A DNA stretch of 64,000 nucleotides from Ignelater luminosus (Eukaryota > Arthropoda > Insecta > Coleoptera > Elateridae): NCBI GenBank assembly GCA_011009095.1, contig VTPC01000026.1, forward strand, positions 117,231 through 181,230, in the 5' to 3' direction. Made by a program: the position numbers and the translations under genes. Of the stretch, positions 45,821-57,799 are shown in pieces. The notes beneath the pieces were generated by a model. It was not told where the DNA came from and did no database searches. It was given only the letters and a program-made list of their open reading frames with translations. The first letter of the stretch is position 1, and each line of letters begins with the position of its first letter.

Positions 45821-46600
45821 AGAATTGTGTAGTGTGCATATCTGCCATTGTTCAGAAGTTCGCCGTTCACCAGGATATCTTCATCGATTTCCTCCAAGGC
45901 CTCTTTGAACAAATCTTTTAATTGGTATTACTTCTGTCAACTGGTCTCTGACTTTGATAGCTGCCGATTAATTATAGGTATATATTATTGATGATTTGAA
46001 GATCTTTGTCATCCAGGTCGGTTGCTTCAAGTGTATATCACAGTTGACGTCTCTGCAACGTCGGACTAAGACCTGAATTTCAAATGAATCGCTTATTATT
46101 AAAAGGACCCAGATTGTGTGCGTTTTCGCATTTCTGATACATTCTTCTGTGTATTATCTTCAAGAAAGTCTTAAGAAGATGGCTCATCAAACTGATGAGA
46201 CGATGATCCTCGCATATTTTTGCATTGAGTTTTTTAGGCATAGCTATAAAGCGAATGAATATTGTAGTAAGCCATTTTGTTCCTCCATCACTCATTATTT
46301 TCAGAAATTGTGATTGAAAGTTATTGGGCCCTGGCTGCTTTACTTGCCTTGGTTGCTTTAATTGCAGCTTTTACCTCCTCATGTGTAATTGGAGGTCCAG
46401 TGCTACATTCAATGTTAAGTTGGTTGTTGTCCCTGTCGTCTTCAAAGGTTCTTTCAACGTCTTCTTTCCATATAACTTTTATGTGTTCTTTGTCAACTAC
46501 TGGGCTAGCTTGATTGTTTGCTATACATCCCGGTCTTCTGGGTTTGTATATTCCCGCTGCTTCATTAACTTTCTTATGGAGATTGAAGAAGAATTTTAAT
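45821..46600 (-). mobile_element. LINE reverse transcriptase fragment bordering the gap
   Basis: On the minus strand: GPPITHEEVKAAIKATKASK near 46400, FQSQFLKIMSDGGTKWLTTI near 46290, then IAMPKKLNAKICEDHRLISL and MSHLLKTFLKIIHRRMYQKC to about 46115. Further on come DDKDLQIINN and FKEALEEIDEDILVNGELLN (near 45910), ending RYAHYT where RYADDT is expected, close to the gap. Between them much of the palm is lost. The family is the insect endonuclease-RT type with the LPKK...DYRTISLMSH motif. Confidence 0.8.
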
Positions 46601-46759
46601 GATTGCTTGTTATAACCATTTCCTTAACTAAACTCATATTCCTGCTCTTCTTTATGGATGGAACTTCGATCACAAGATACCTGTTACTCTTCTATTAACT
46701 TTTTTCTTTTTAAAGTAAACCCAAGCTTCTGAATATGTTTTAGACGTAACATACGTAAC

Positions 46760-46860
46760 CAAGGGAAGCAGTGGCTTTACGAGCTTTAAAACTTCTTCTG
46801 CCCAACGAGGATGATGTATTTGGTGCTAAGAGGCAGCTTACTGTTTGATGAATAAAGTTG
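46760..46860 (+). mobile_element. Possible LINE C-terminal scrap
   Basis: AVALRALKLLLPNEDDVFGA followed by KRQLT resembles the segment R.L..L.PN..G....KR.L found after the RT of Jockey/I-type LINEs. Too short for certainty. Confidence 0.35.
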
Positions 46861-48329
46861 AGGCGGCAATGGTTAAGATGAAAGTTGATGTTGATGCAAC
46901 TGATCGGATGGGACCGAACTGCGGAATGGCGAATGCCACGAGTAAGTAAATCAGAGTTGACATATTAGTGATTGTTTTATGAAGGTTTTTTTCAGTAAAA
47001 TGTGTTTGTCAATTAATTATAAACTCAGTGTGCAGTTAGTGGATGTTATTATATCTGTATAAAAATAAAGCAAAAAACCCTAGCTGATAGTAGGGTGAAT
47101 CAGTCAGTGGTTCAGATGAATAATGCAGAAGCGTACACGTATTGATATTGAATATCTAACAAACTTATAATAAGTTGGCCTCGGCGATCCTGCAGTCTGC
47201 TGATGACTGTGTGTTGGAATAGATTGCTGATTGCAGAGACCCCGGCTACCGGCTTGGCGGTTGACAAATCTGTTAGTTACTTTGCAGCTACATCTCTGCA
47301 TTTTTCTTATTTAATTTGTACCACATTTATCAGCAAATAAAGAAAAGTACAATCCATTCTGAGTCTTAGCGGATATAAGCATACGATACACTTTCAGCTG
47401 TAAGTTGAAAAAAAAAGTTATGAGCAAAAACTGTTTGCCAAAGTAGCGTAGTTAGTATCTTCTATTCGTAACATAAAAATCAACACCATTATCTTGTTAA
47501 TCTTAAGTTTATACCAAATTGGATCAAAATCGCTCTGGTAGTTTTAGAGTTATGGTGCAAAATAAAATAAAAATTTTAACTTTGAAAACTTCTTAAGGAA
47601 ACAATTTCGCTTACCGCAAGTTGGGCTCAATCCATCTTTTTTGAGCCCAAGGATTCGCTCTTAATCGTTTCCCCATTACTTTCCGGACACCCTGTATTTT
47701 TATTATCTTCAAAAGTTTTAGTATAGATTTGTTCAGTCCATCCGGTTCTGTTTCTTACCAGCGAGCTCCCCTTGTAATCACCCACCATGGAAGTCTAGAA
47801 GTCACAAAATAGAATTCTCGACTTTTGATACGTGTTAGAGTCTAACATTGAAAATGGACACTTTCTTTCATCACATTGAGACCAAAATCAAGAATATTCG
47901 GAAATTCCTAATGGATAGGTAAATCAATCAGGCAATATTCTCCAAAAAACCTTGTTCAAGTCAAAGAAACCTATTTAGAAAGTAATTTTGCAAAAGAAAA
48001 CGAATAAGTAACTCAACATAGCACAAAATCGTACAGTAGGTCATTTCATTTACAAACAAGGATTTCTGAAAAAGTATAGAAACCTAAGCCCCTAAGAACT
48101 TACATACCTAGGATTAAGAAATATGGTAATTTTATTCAACAGCAGAACTATATCTACCTTAACGCACTTTTTTGGAATCCTCAAATACTCCAACAATACC
48201 TTATTAGAACTGAACCAACTAACACGCAAAGTTTTTCTAAAATCGAAAAATCAGTTCATGAATGTTCAATAATTTATCTCCGCCTGACTATCAAAGAACG
48301 TAATGAGCGTTTTTAAACAAGTCAGCGAG
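46861..48329. other. No recognised gene; repeat ending at 47698
   Basis: The stretch 47480-47698 ends with ACACCCTGTATT (47687-47698), another copy of the recurrent terminal motif, and holds TTGAGCCCAAGG after an inverse-like TTGGGCTCAA (about 47622 and 47639), a small hairpin. The rest is unassigned. Confidence 0.4.
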
Positions 48330-48599
48330 TGTTTTGACTCGTCTCGGGGTGACTCATTTTAAATCTCAACTCACTGTCATCCTAACATTCAAAGAGACAA
48401 GCTGGTCAAGGAAGTTCTCGTGCAAACTCAGTAAGAAATCGCTCGACTTGGAGCACCGTTTTGTGATGAAACCTCTCACGAAGGAAAAGAACAAGCACGT
48501 TGCTGTAGTTTATGGTGTTTATAAAGTCAAATTCTAGAGCAAGCAGTTTAAGTGAGGTAGAAAGTCCACTAGAAAGCAACTTCCGGCAAGAAACTTGAA

Positions 48600-49145
48600 A
48601 ACAGACATATGAAGCTTTCCCGAATAACTTAAGCAGGTACAGTTTGGAAAATAATTCACGAAAAGTTGAGCATGTCCATGGATTCTGAAAATGCTGACCA
48701 CACTTCAGAAGAACATGAGGCTCCAGTGCTGCCAGGAGGATATCGAAATACTTCATGAAGATCAAGCTAACTTTCTTTACTATTTGATAACTTGAGATGA
48801 GACTTGGGTGTATCAAAAATTCTAAGACTAAAATGGAGTCTGTGCACAAGACAAGTCATGGTAACTGTCTTTTGGGATAAGAAAGGATTTTTGATTCTGG
48901 AGTTCATCCAACACAAAACAACTATAGTTGAGGAGAGCTACGCTAACATAATGATCACTTTGAGGGAATCTATGAAGGAGAAAAAACAAGGAGGCTACTA
49001 TCTGATACTGTGGATTTCAACAGCTGAACTATTTACTCTACAGCACTGAACTGGTTCCCTCGGGTTATTTCCTATTTCGAGTTTTGAAGTGATCTCTTCG
49101 TGGACAATGTTTTTCAGATTATGAAGAAGTTATGGAGGCAGTGAC
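48600..49145 (+). pseudogene. mariner transposase remnant
   Basis: Frames give MRLQCCQEDIEILHED and FLYYLIT followed by DETWVYQ (around 48800, first catalytic aspartate). They continue with VMVTVFWDKKGFLILEFIQH (48858-48918, second aspartate) and ESYANIMITLRESMKEKKQG. The third-aspartate region (expected DNAP.H) is not recognisable, although LELLPH-like and YSP-like pieces of the C-terminus may remain near 49040-49080. It is broken by several stops. No terminal repeats were located. Confidence 0.75.
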
Positions 49146-50235
49146 ATTCTAGTTTTAAAATCCATCAAAAGAATTGTTTCGTTCCTATTTAAATTCTATT
49201 ATTATTTTAATCTTATTAAAAAAAAATTCCGTTTAATTGACAACTTGGTTCTTGGTATTTTGCTGTTTCGGAGATTAAAACACACTGTTAGTGGATCACT
49301 GGCAAATGATTTCTTGAAGTAGTTAGAATTACGTCAAACTGATCTAGAAAGGAGTTTTTTAATTATTCTTTAGAGCTTCCAGTCTGATTCCATGAAATTT
49401 CTTGCTTAGTCTATTAAATCTTCCCGGAATCGCTCTTGTAATTTCAAATTTATCTCTTTATCTATTTAGCTTAAATAATTTATTTAGAAAAAACGTACAC
49501 ATTAGTAAAGCAAGCAAATGTTTTCGAAACAAACGCTTCTAGAACTTTATTCGTCTTTTTCCCTTAAATCAGAAACAGCGCGGCTTTTAACCTCTTTTTT
49601 TACGTAATACAACAATTTTCCTGAGTATATCCGGGATATGTTACCTAACTAAAACGTTCTCTAGCGATATTTATTTAGTTAAAATAAAATATGTTGGACC
49701 CTGTGGATTTTCTTTAGCTTTTACGAAATTCTACCATTCCTGAAATGAAGCTTCTAAATTATTTAGATATCCGGCCCTTGTTATGAGGGCGTTTTGATGA
49801 GAGACAGTAGGCGATTTATTTAATATTCAGTTTTAAAATATTAACATCTTTTAGGTAATTCTGCTCTAAAATATTATCCAATTTGTTAAATTTATTGCAT
49901 GCACTAAGGTTTCGTTAATTTTTTTTATTATTTTGGTGGGCATTTTATTTTGCACCTCCTTTCGCTTTTTTTTTTTACTTGAAATGAATTTAAGAGAGTA
50001 AAATGTATGCTATGCAATAATTGTCTTTGATTAGTTACTGTAACGTTTATTTCTTTACTGTTAACTTGGTTGATATATCGTTAGCTTGACATACAGGGTG
50101 GATTCTGAAATTTGATGTCATTGTCTTGTAATATTTAATTTATAAAAGTATTTCTTACAAAAAACCAATGGCTTCTGTTTGTGTTTGTGCCTTCAATTCA
50201 TAAGTTTGTAAAACGGTCTTTTGTAATACATACCT
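49146..50235. other. No recognised gene
   Basis: AT-rich. TACAGGGTG at 50092-50100 is one more recurrent terminal word. Confidence 0.4.
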
Positions 50236-50239
50236 GTAT

Positions 50240-50720
50240 TCACCTCCTTGTCCTTCTTCGCAACACTTTTTCGGTGTGTCGATGGTCTTGAATAATCAAT
50301 ATTTTTCTATGGAAGTCTAAACCATTCTTGAGGCGAATCTACCGACGTTTTAGTTAGCACTGATATTAGTATAAGTTTATTCTCCTTAACTGTCCATTTC
50401 GTCTTAGTGCTCCCACGATAATAAAAACATGATTGATGTCATCTTTTTCACAATAACTTCTAAACTCATTGGAATTGAGTGCTGTTCCGCCATCGGTGAC
50501 AAATCGTTTTGGATTCCCAAACATCTATTAGCGCAACCTTGACTTTCTTAGTCCCTATTGATTTGAGAGAATAAATGAAAATGAGCTTGGCCATCTATAG
50601 CTACGACTTGACAATCTCGAATTAACGGTTTGAACATCTTTGGAAAGCACTAGATGAACTGTATACTGTCCTGAAAGTGTAACACATGCACATGCACATG
50701 GAAAAATTTGTTTTCTAAAT
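50240..50720 (-). mobile_element. Ty3/gypsy integrase fragment
   Basis: On the minus strand FPKMFKPLIRDCQ (about 50640, end of the zinc-binding region) precedes MFGNPKRFVTDGGTALNSNE (from about 50523), FRSYCEKDDINH and GALRRNGQLRRINLY. This is the integrase catalytic core with a central aspartate in VTDGG. The remainder of the polyprotein is not clearly visible on either side. Opposite in orientation to the gypsy remnant at 52877-54945 and therefore a separate insertion. Confidence 0.7.
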
Positions 50721-52870
50721 ATGCACACAGCTAGCTGATCATTGACCGCTGGTAAGGGAAATCTGTTTCTCTGATTTGAATATTTGTAGTCGACAAGTAC
50801 CTCATTGAACCGTATCGTTTCTAAGAGAAACTAAGAAGCTTGCAAAACTATCTTCTTTCCTTCCCCATTAGGTCTTCTTGGGTTTGAGTAAATGGATAAT
50901 CTTTTAAAATTATTCACGATACTTAAAATATTTTCTATTAGCTCTTCTTCAAAACTAATTTGCAACAAAGAATTTCCTTCATACTGTTTGGCGATTCACA
51001 CCATCTTGGCACTGGTCAAAACTTCTGAATTTACTGACAGATGATTTCTAGAAATAGCAGATACAGGGAGAGCATATTGTAGCGCTATGTAGAATTTGCC
51101 TCATCGAATACAGTTATTGTTTTGAGTCTTTCCGCAAACTGAATTTGATTACTGCCTGTACACATTCCAGCATCAGCATCCCACTTTCAAGAAATAATCT
51201 CCCAAATTTTAAATATTCACCACGCCCATTAAATTCACATTTGATCCAGTGTCCATTAGACATTCTGTCACTATAAAACAAACTAAAGCTGTTTTGACTT
51301 GCAATTTTCCTTGGTAATAGTTTTATTGTATACTGAGAGTTTGATACATTTTGATGATATACGGCCACATTTTTCAATTAAAGCGTTCTGCAGTCCAATG
51401 TCTACAATATTTACTAATGTGCCCAATCTTGCCATAATTATAACTTGCATATTGGATTTTGCATTATGTCATGCTGGCTTGGCAGTTTTATCTTTACTTA
51501 TTTAGGTCATTTAGACCCATACAAAACAAACTTATTTACTTGATAGTTGCATAATTTCGGAATCTGTAAGGTTAGCTTTTCTATCCACCTCTTTCACGTG
51601 CAAAATATAATCTTGATAGGTTGACTGTCTTCTTTGACGTGCTCAGCATATCATGTATTACTGGACCAGTAGTCAGCATATCAAACTCTTCTTATCTTGA
51701 TTTTAAGGTTTTCGGCTTTCCCTTGAGTCAATAGCGTTTTGAAACCTAAACCACAGTTTAGACAGTAAAACAGTAGTACATAACCTTTTCTGTTCGTCAG
51801 ATTGTTTCCCATTTGTATAAACTTGAGTTTCAATTCGCATCTAAATGTAGCTTAATTCCATTTATTATTTCTGTTAATAAGAAAGCAAGTAATTTTAAAA
51901 ATTTGCTGCAACAACAAAATATAATATCGATGCGAAAACAAAGTGCGCGTTGCTAGAGTAAAAACGTAATCTGAATTACACCACAGTTTTGAAATCTTAG
52001 GTAGTGACGTCACATATAATTCCATAACATCGTTGATGGGTAGCGGCACACTGTTACTAATAAGAATCAGTGACTCTAAATTGTAACGTAGTACCGCTTG
52101 CTACCTATACTGAATGAAATTATGTTCCAATCGCCATCGGCCTCAATCGGAATGACCACGAAACAATGGCGTCACATGGTATTATATCAATTTAAAAGGA
52201 GAGGTACGTCATGAGCGTATTAATGGGAAGAACAGAGAGAACCAAGAAATTGTAGAATCAACTCAACTGCAACGGTTTTGTGTTTCTGTGCCGATGATGA
52301 TTCATACTCTCATCTACTCCAATAATACGGCTATGCGGATCTTGGTGTCCTTTAATATTAAGTACTATTCCATCCTCGGTGGTCTTATGGTTTCGGCTAT
52401 GTCCAAATCATTGGTTTCCATGCTGCACTGTAAAAATCACCATCGAGATTAACATCATTTGCAGAAAATGAATAAACTTTGACATTGAAGCATCACTGTG
52501 GAGCCTCAATCCATCACACTCCTTTTGGACTACCACAATTTCCATTTCTCAGTGAAAAGTTTCAATTTGTACAAAGATAATGGCATGACCATAGTTATCG
52601 TTTTCATTCCATTGTTTGTTTGTATCTTTTTATTGCACTTCTGACAATCTCAAGATAATACAATTTGTGGCGACGAGCATGGTGCCAATTATTATTCTTT
52701 TCAGGGAAGAGACTTTTCTCAAGTTTTAAGCCATTTGTTGCAAAAACGCAGCATGACTTATATTCTCCTGATAGATTTGATGTTTTTTTTTGTTTTTATC
52801 TACCTATAATGACCAATCCTACGAACATTGTAGTTAGTTAGTTAGCCAGATTTTTCAAATTTCTTGTTTT
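50721..52870. other. Unassigned stretch between two gypsy remnants
   Basis: The minus-strand frame at 51114-51377 (87 codons) has no resemblance that I can name and may be a degraded upstream part of the adjoining gypsy copy. The sequence at 51930-52640 is less AT-rich with no coding signature. Confidence 0.35.
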
Positions 52871-52876
52871 AAGCAA

Positions 52877-53345
52877 GGGGATGATCGGGATATTTTCTCA
52901 AAACGACTTGAACAATACTTTGTAGTAAATTTGGTAAGAGACGATTGTAAAGTGACAGTTTTACTAAAATTACTTGATGAAGACTTTAGAAGATTAAAGT
53001 ATGTGATCCGTCTTTATCTGAATCGAAAACGTAAGATGAATTACTGTTGTGGTTAGAAGATCATTACCAGCAGAGAGTCAGAATCTGTGTGCAACGAGAA
53101 GAATTTGTTAACCAGTGATATAGTAAAGTAAAACAATTAGCAGTTCCTTGTAAATTTGAAAATTTATTGGAAGAACGAGTCAAGGACAAGTTCATTACGA
53201 GTTTGGAGAGTGGTCCTGTTTTGGATTTTTTGTTTCTGAAAGCAGAAACCAAAACTTTGAAGGACCTATCTAAGAAAGCAAGTATCAAGGAATTAAGAAA
53301 GCTTGTGGAAACGCACGAAGTGTAAAAATCTTTTGATAAAAGGAA
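52877..53345 (+). pseudogene. gypsy gag remnant
   Basis: GDDRDIFSKRLEQYFVVN and CKVTVLLKLLDED are followed, after a frameshift, by LEDHYQQRVRICVQREEFVN, LAVPCKFENLLEERVKDKFI and TLKDLSKKASIKELRKLVE. This is the capsid-like gag region of Ty3/gypsy elements (usual form ERLEQYF.AN...D..K...LL). A lysine- and serine-rich tail follows. Confidence 0.75.
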
Positions 53346-53599
53346 GGTTAAAACGCAGAGCTCTTCAAAGGAAAAGAATGAAAAAAAAGGTAATGATAGT
53401 GATACAGATAAGACACTTGACTATATGCTAACTACAAGTTTACAATTAGCAAATATCTGGAGGATGTGAATCATCTACTACGCATAATAGAAAATACTTT
53501 TTCGATTTTGCAAGGGGGGATAGCAGTTTACAAAATTGAATTTTAGGAATGCCTACAACCAGTTCTTATTAACAAAGGAAATGAGCATCTTATTAACTT

Positions 53600-54300
53600 G
53601 GAGTACAGAGCAGGGCATTTTTTAAGTCAATAAACTGTCTTTTGGCACGAATCCTCCTGTTCACTTTTTCAATTGATAATTGAGAAAATATTAACAGACA
53701 TTTTGGAGGTAGTCGATCTTGTAGACGATATAGTCATAGCAGGAGAAAATGAAACAAAACACCTACAAGACTTGAGAAAGGTTATTTTGGGTATATCATC
53801 TCTGCTAAGATATCTCAAAAAGATAGGGGTCTAGAATTGCAAAGTGTCCAAAACCAAGAAATGGGACAAAAGTAAAACCTTTTTGTAAGATGGTTATTTA
53901 CTCTTTAAGATGTGCCTCAAATAGTATTTGAAAAAAATTAAATACCCTTGTATGTATAGTTGTAAAAAGTTAAATCATTCAATTGGTTTCAAGACTGTGA
54001 TAAAGCCTTTGAATTAGCTAAACAAAAGTTATTATCTAACAATATCTCGGTACACTATGACCTAGAAAAGTCTTTAAAATTGCACGTGATGCTTCTTTTT
54101 ATGACATCGGTGCTTTTTTTGTCACAAGTTAATGTAGATGATTTGGAAAAGTCAATTTGTTATATTTCCTGTCTATTAAACAAGACAGAGCAAAACTATT
54201 CAATCATACAAAAGGAAAGCTTTTGACACTGCTAGCAGCAGATGCATTATTTAGATTACCAGTAGATGTTACTTTAGAGAACTTGCAATATGACTGTTTA
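53600..54300 (+). pseudogene. gypsy reverse transcriptase and RNase H remnant
   Basis: NKLSFGTNPPVHFF near 53625 and VVDLVDDIVIAGENETKHLQ near 53715 carry the RT palm; the usual YLDD is changed to LVDD. WFQDCDKAFELAKQKLLSNN near 53985 and VHYDLEKSLK lead into RNase H. ADALFRLPVD near 54240 is the link that normally reads ADALSRLP before integrase. The polypeptide is split by many stops, with a deletion of the RT fingers between gag and 53600. Confidence 0.75.
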
Positions 54301-54369
54301 GATTTTATGGAAAGTACAAATTTGATAGATCGGAATATAGTTTTGGGGCAGAATTATAATCAAATACGG

Positions 54370-54945
54370 ATTTGATAGTATTAGTATGGATGAATCATTA
54401 AAACCCTTACCTAAGGAATTACATGCTAATCATAAAGGCGTTGTTAAAAGTCCACAGTCAGATCTTATTTCTGGTTGTCTTCGTTGCAAAATTTGTATTA
54501 AACAAAAACCAGAACTTCCAAAATCAATTTATAATAATTATATCAATAAGAAGTAATAGAATATTCAAAAGGGTACATAGTGATATCTTAGGATTCTTCT
54601 TTGGTAAAACCGTTTTAGGAATTGATTCTTGTTCAGAGTAGCCAGAGGTTTTTATCTAGAATAAAATGACTGCAGTAAAAACAGTAAAAAAATTTAAAGT
54701 ATTTTGCTGAATTTGGCATGCTCGATTTGGTAGTAATGACAATGATGCTCAATGTATATCGGCAGTGTATACCACTTTTTTTCCTACAGTACCAGTTAAG
54801 GCAATCAGCAATGAGCATTATAGCGACCCTAACTGTAAACGATGAATTTAGCATTGCACCACCTGAGCAAGTCTCACTTGAATTGAGTGGTAATGTTTCT
54901 GATGCTGTAGCTGAAATAACCTATGATCAAAGATGTTGATCATCT
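54370..54945 (+). pseudogene. gypsy integrase remnant
   Basis: LPKELHANHKGVVKSPQSDL, then LRCKICIKQKPELPK, give the H-H-C-C zinc-binding region (with one C pair as CKIC). RVHSDILGFFFGKTVLGIDS near 54570 is the start of the catalytic core with its aspartate. The rest decays in several frames to about 54945. Continues the gag and RT remnants upstream; together they form one decayed gypsy copy of about 2.1 kb. Confidence 0.75.
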
Positions 54946-57289
54946 TGTCGTAACACTCTGTATGCGTAATAAGTTTTAGGCATTTTTATTTTTGTATTCT
55001 TGTTTAACTATAGCCGCTTTTTTATTATACTGCTAACGACGTTACACCAGGTAGAACTTCAGAACAAATCATTCGGGTGTACCAATGAGCATTTGAAACA
55101 TCTTTACAGCTGTACAGACTGCGACCACTTTGGTCTAAAATAATCTCAAGGCCGGCTTCAGAATTTAGTTGCGCCATGAGGCAATTTCAAATTTTTGCTC
55201 CCTTCGGCGTTCCAACAAGCAATATTAAATTCTTCTGGCCTATAGAAGACTTAAAGCAAAAATTGCTGTTAGTAAAAAAATTTCACCGATTTGAATAACT
55301 TACTCAACAAGTCCAACTGGTTCATCAAAGACAAACCGAACAAAAGGACCGAAACAATTAAAAAATCTGAACAGTTTGGACATATCAATCCAGATCCAAA
55401 AACCTAGACATTTTAACAAATGGTCTTGCCTGTATAACCCTAAACAAGTGCCTTATAGATACCAATTATGACTTTTTAAGGATGTCGGAGAATATATGAA
55501 TAGATTCTTAGGCTTAGCTACAACTGCCTAACCTAGATAAAATTAAAAATGAGTTTTCTTCACGCTTCTGCTGATATTGTCCAAGCTGAAAGGTTTTTAT
55601 TACGGTTTTGGCACAAATTGTTTATAGATTCTTTGACGTAACAACATTTTCGGCAATCATCGAACCGATAAGAGATCTGTTGAGGAGCAACAAAGATCCT
55701 ATCTAAGAAGGTCATTAATGGCATTCTCTGCTAAAACCTAGCATGCAGTGACAAAATTTCTGTTGAATCAAACGGTTGGGCGTTCCAAAATGCACCCAAA
55801 GTCTTAAGTTAAATTCTATACTTTCATTTGCATTTAGTTACTTTATACGTAATTATTGCGTTAAAAACAAACACAGGTGTCTCACCTGAAGATATTTAAG
55901 CAGATCTCATGTGAATTTCATTTGTGTGGGGACAAATCATCTTGGTTCACACGTAGTCAAGGCCTACGCCATGTTTCTATTTTGAAATTTGCAAAATACT
56001 AAGAAATATGTACTGCTCTAGAAAATAGGAATTCAAAGTTTTAACGCAATTTTGTCTTTTAGAAGTAAAGTAAAAAAAGATTTTTATTTTCCGAAATATT
56101 ACAAACATGCATACACGATCAAACGAACTTACCTTAAGTAAAGTTCCATTTTAATTATATGAAGTTCTTGTCGAAGTAAATAATAGGGGTAGTACCGCGA
56201 CCTGGGCACAGATCAGACCACATTTCTAAAAGCTAGAAACCAATTTTTCCACAAGACTGTCTATCCGTCGCCAAACTCCCCCAGTCAGTCAGTCATTTTA
56301 CAGCAGAGTTGTTGCAACCTTCTCGGGGTATCCAAATAAAAGAGTGAGTTAGGGACTTATTTACTGTGACGAGGACTTCATGTAACTAAGATTGGGCTTC
56401 ACTTATGGTAATTTTGTTCTCGTCTCGTAAATAATACGTGTAGATGTTGAAAGCAGGTTGCAACAAGAGAACAATAAATTAATACAAACTCTAATAGATA
56501 ACAATTATTGCGATTTTTATTAAGTTTGCTTATTTTTCGTAAGGATATTTATTTGTTTGTCTTGGTACCAGGATATATCTCGATTCTGCTGATGATTGGA
56601 GGCCTGAAATTAGTTCAGACCACCCTGACGAAGTCTTTGGACCGATCGGAGTGGACTTTGAAAGTAAAATAATTTGCATTAGTAGTAGATGGTTTCTTGA
56701 TTACTTTTTTTGTAATCTAAATTGACTGTAGAGAATGTACTACGTTTTTGCCGCTTAAATGCTCTCCTTGAACTCTATCAAAACTGAGTATCATTCAAAT
56801 CTCAATTGAGACTTAGAAATATTTTTCTTTCAACAAACTAGGTACAGCTAACCTGACAACCTGACCTAGTTTGGTAACTTAGTGTCTCTCCGTGCTACCG
56901 AATCTGAAAATACTGCCTTAACCTTATGCTTTAATTATACTTCCCACAATAGAGCGATTTTCTGGGTCAGAGAAATTTTGTTCTCAACTGTCAAGTCGAA
57001 ATTGCAAAGAATCGTTCCACCTAGCAGCCATAGTTGTCTACAACAAAGGCCCCATTCAGGTGTCAGCGACATCTCTCCGAATAGTTAAAACAGTCATACC
57101 CAAATGCTGGCTTTTGGACTCGACATTAATAATGCTAATGTCTGCCAAAATATACAACTAAACCTGGAGAAAATTTGTCTTATCGTCATTAACCAAATAA
57201 TAATTAACAAACAAAAAAAGAGTTATGGTAAGAAAAGCAACTGTTGAAAAGCTAGACTATCACAAACAACAAAAATATGCAAATAATTA
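54946..57289. other. No recognised gene
   Basis: Mixed-composition sequence. GGCCGGCTTCAG at about 55150 resembles a hAT end, and 56180-56470 is less AT-rich with a CAGTCAGTCAGTC run. None can be assigned. Confidence 0.35.
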
Positions 57290-57291
57290 TA

Positions 57292-57797
57292 TTAGGGTTG
57301 TGCAAAAGTCTTTTTGTTTTTTGAGGCAGCTAGCTTTGACTCTAAAAAAAGTTGTTAAACAATTAAACTGTTATATTAAAGAGCATAGCTTACAGATTAA
57401 TCTCTGTTCTATCGCATTTTGATTATTCGAATTTGAACTTTACAAAGTGAGCAAAATACCCAACTCCACTGTAGAAATTTTGGCCATTCTGCGGCATTAC
57501 TGAAAATTAGGGCGAAGTGTAGCTTGTATAATCTGAGAGGTTGAAGATCAAGGTGCTATATCAGATCGTGCGGTTAAAAATTGATTTAGAAAATTCATTA
57601 GTGGTGACACCAGTCTTCAAGTGTAGCCTTGAACTGGACGGCTCTCTGTCGTAGATCAAGAGGCTTTGAAGCAACAAGCACTCGAGAATTATCAGAGGAG
57701 CTTGGACCATCCCAATGGACAATATAATATCTCATATAAAATATTAAATAAATGATTCTCATATTGAAAAAGCGAAAAGACTTTTGCACAACCCTAA
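57292..57797 (+). mobile_element. mariner element with intact TIRs, internally deleted (506 bp)
   Basis: Ends are TTAGGGTTGTGCAAAAGTCT at 57292 and its inverse at 57797, with TIRs of about 28 bp and two mismatches. The TA target duplication lies at 57290-57291 and 57798-57799. The interior keeps the N-terminal DNA-binding part of a mori/lineata-type mariner transposase: STVEILAILRHY near 57465, ISDRAVKN.FRKFISGDTSL and TGRLSVVDQEALKQQALENY near 57635-57690. It then jumps to the 3' end. The full DDD domain, about 700 bp, is deleted. Confidence 0.85.
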
Positions 57798-57799
57798 TA

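Noticed and set aside
45262-45921. Several long open frames across the gap.
   Set aside because: They consist largely of unknown residues translated from N and have no meaning.
51114-51377. Minus-strand 87-codon open frame.
   Set aside because: No recognisable domain; it lies between gypsy remnants and may be decayed element sequence. Not supported as a gene.
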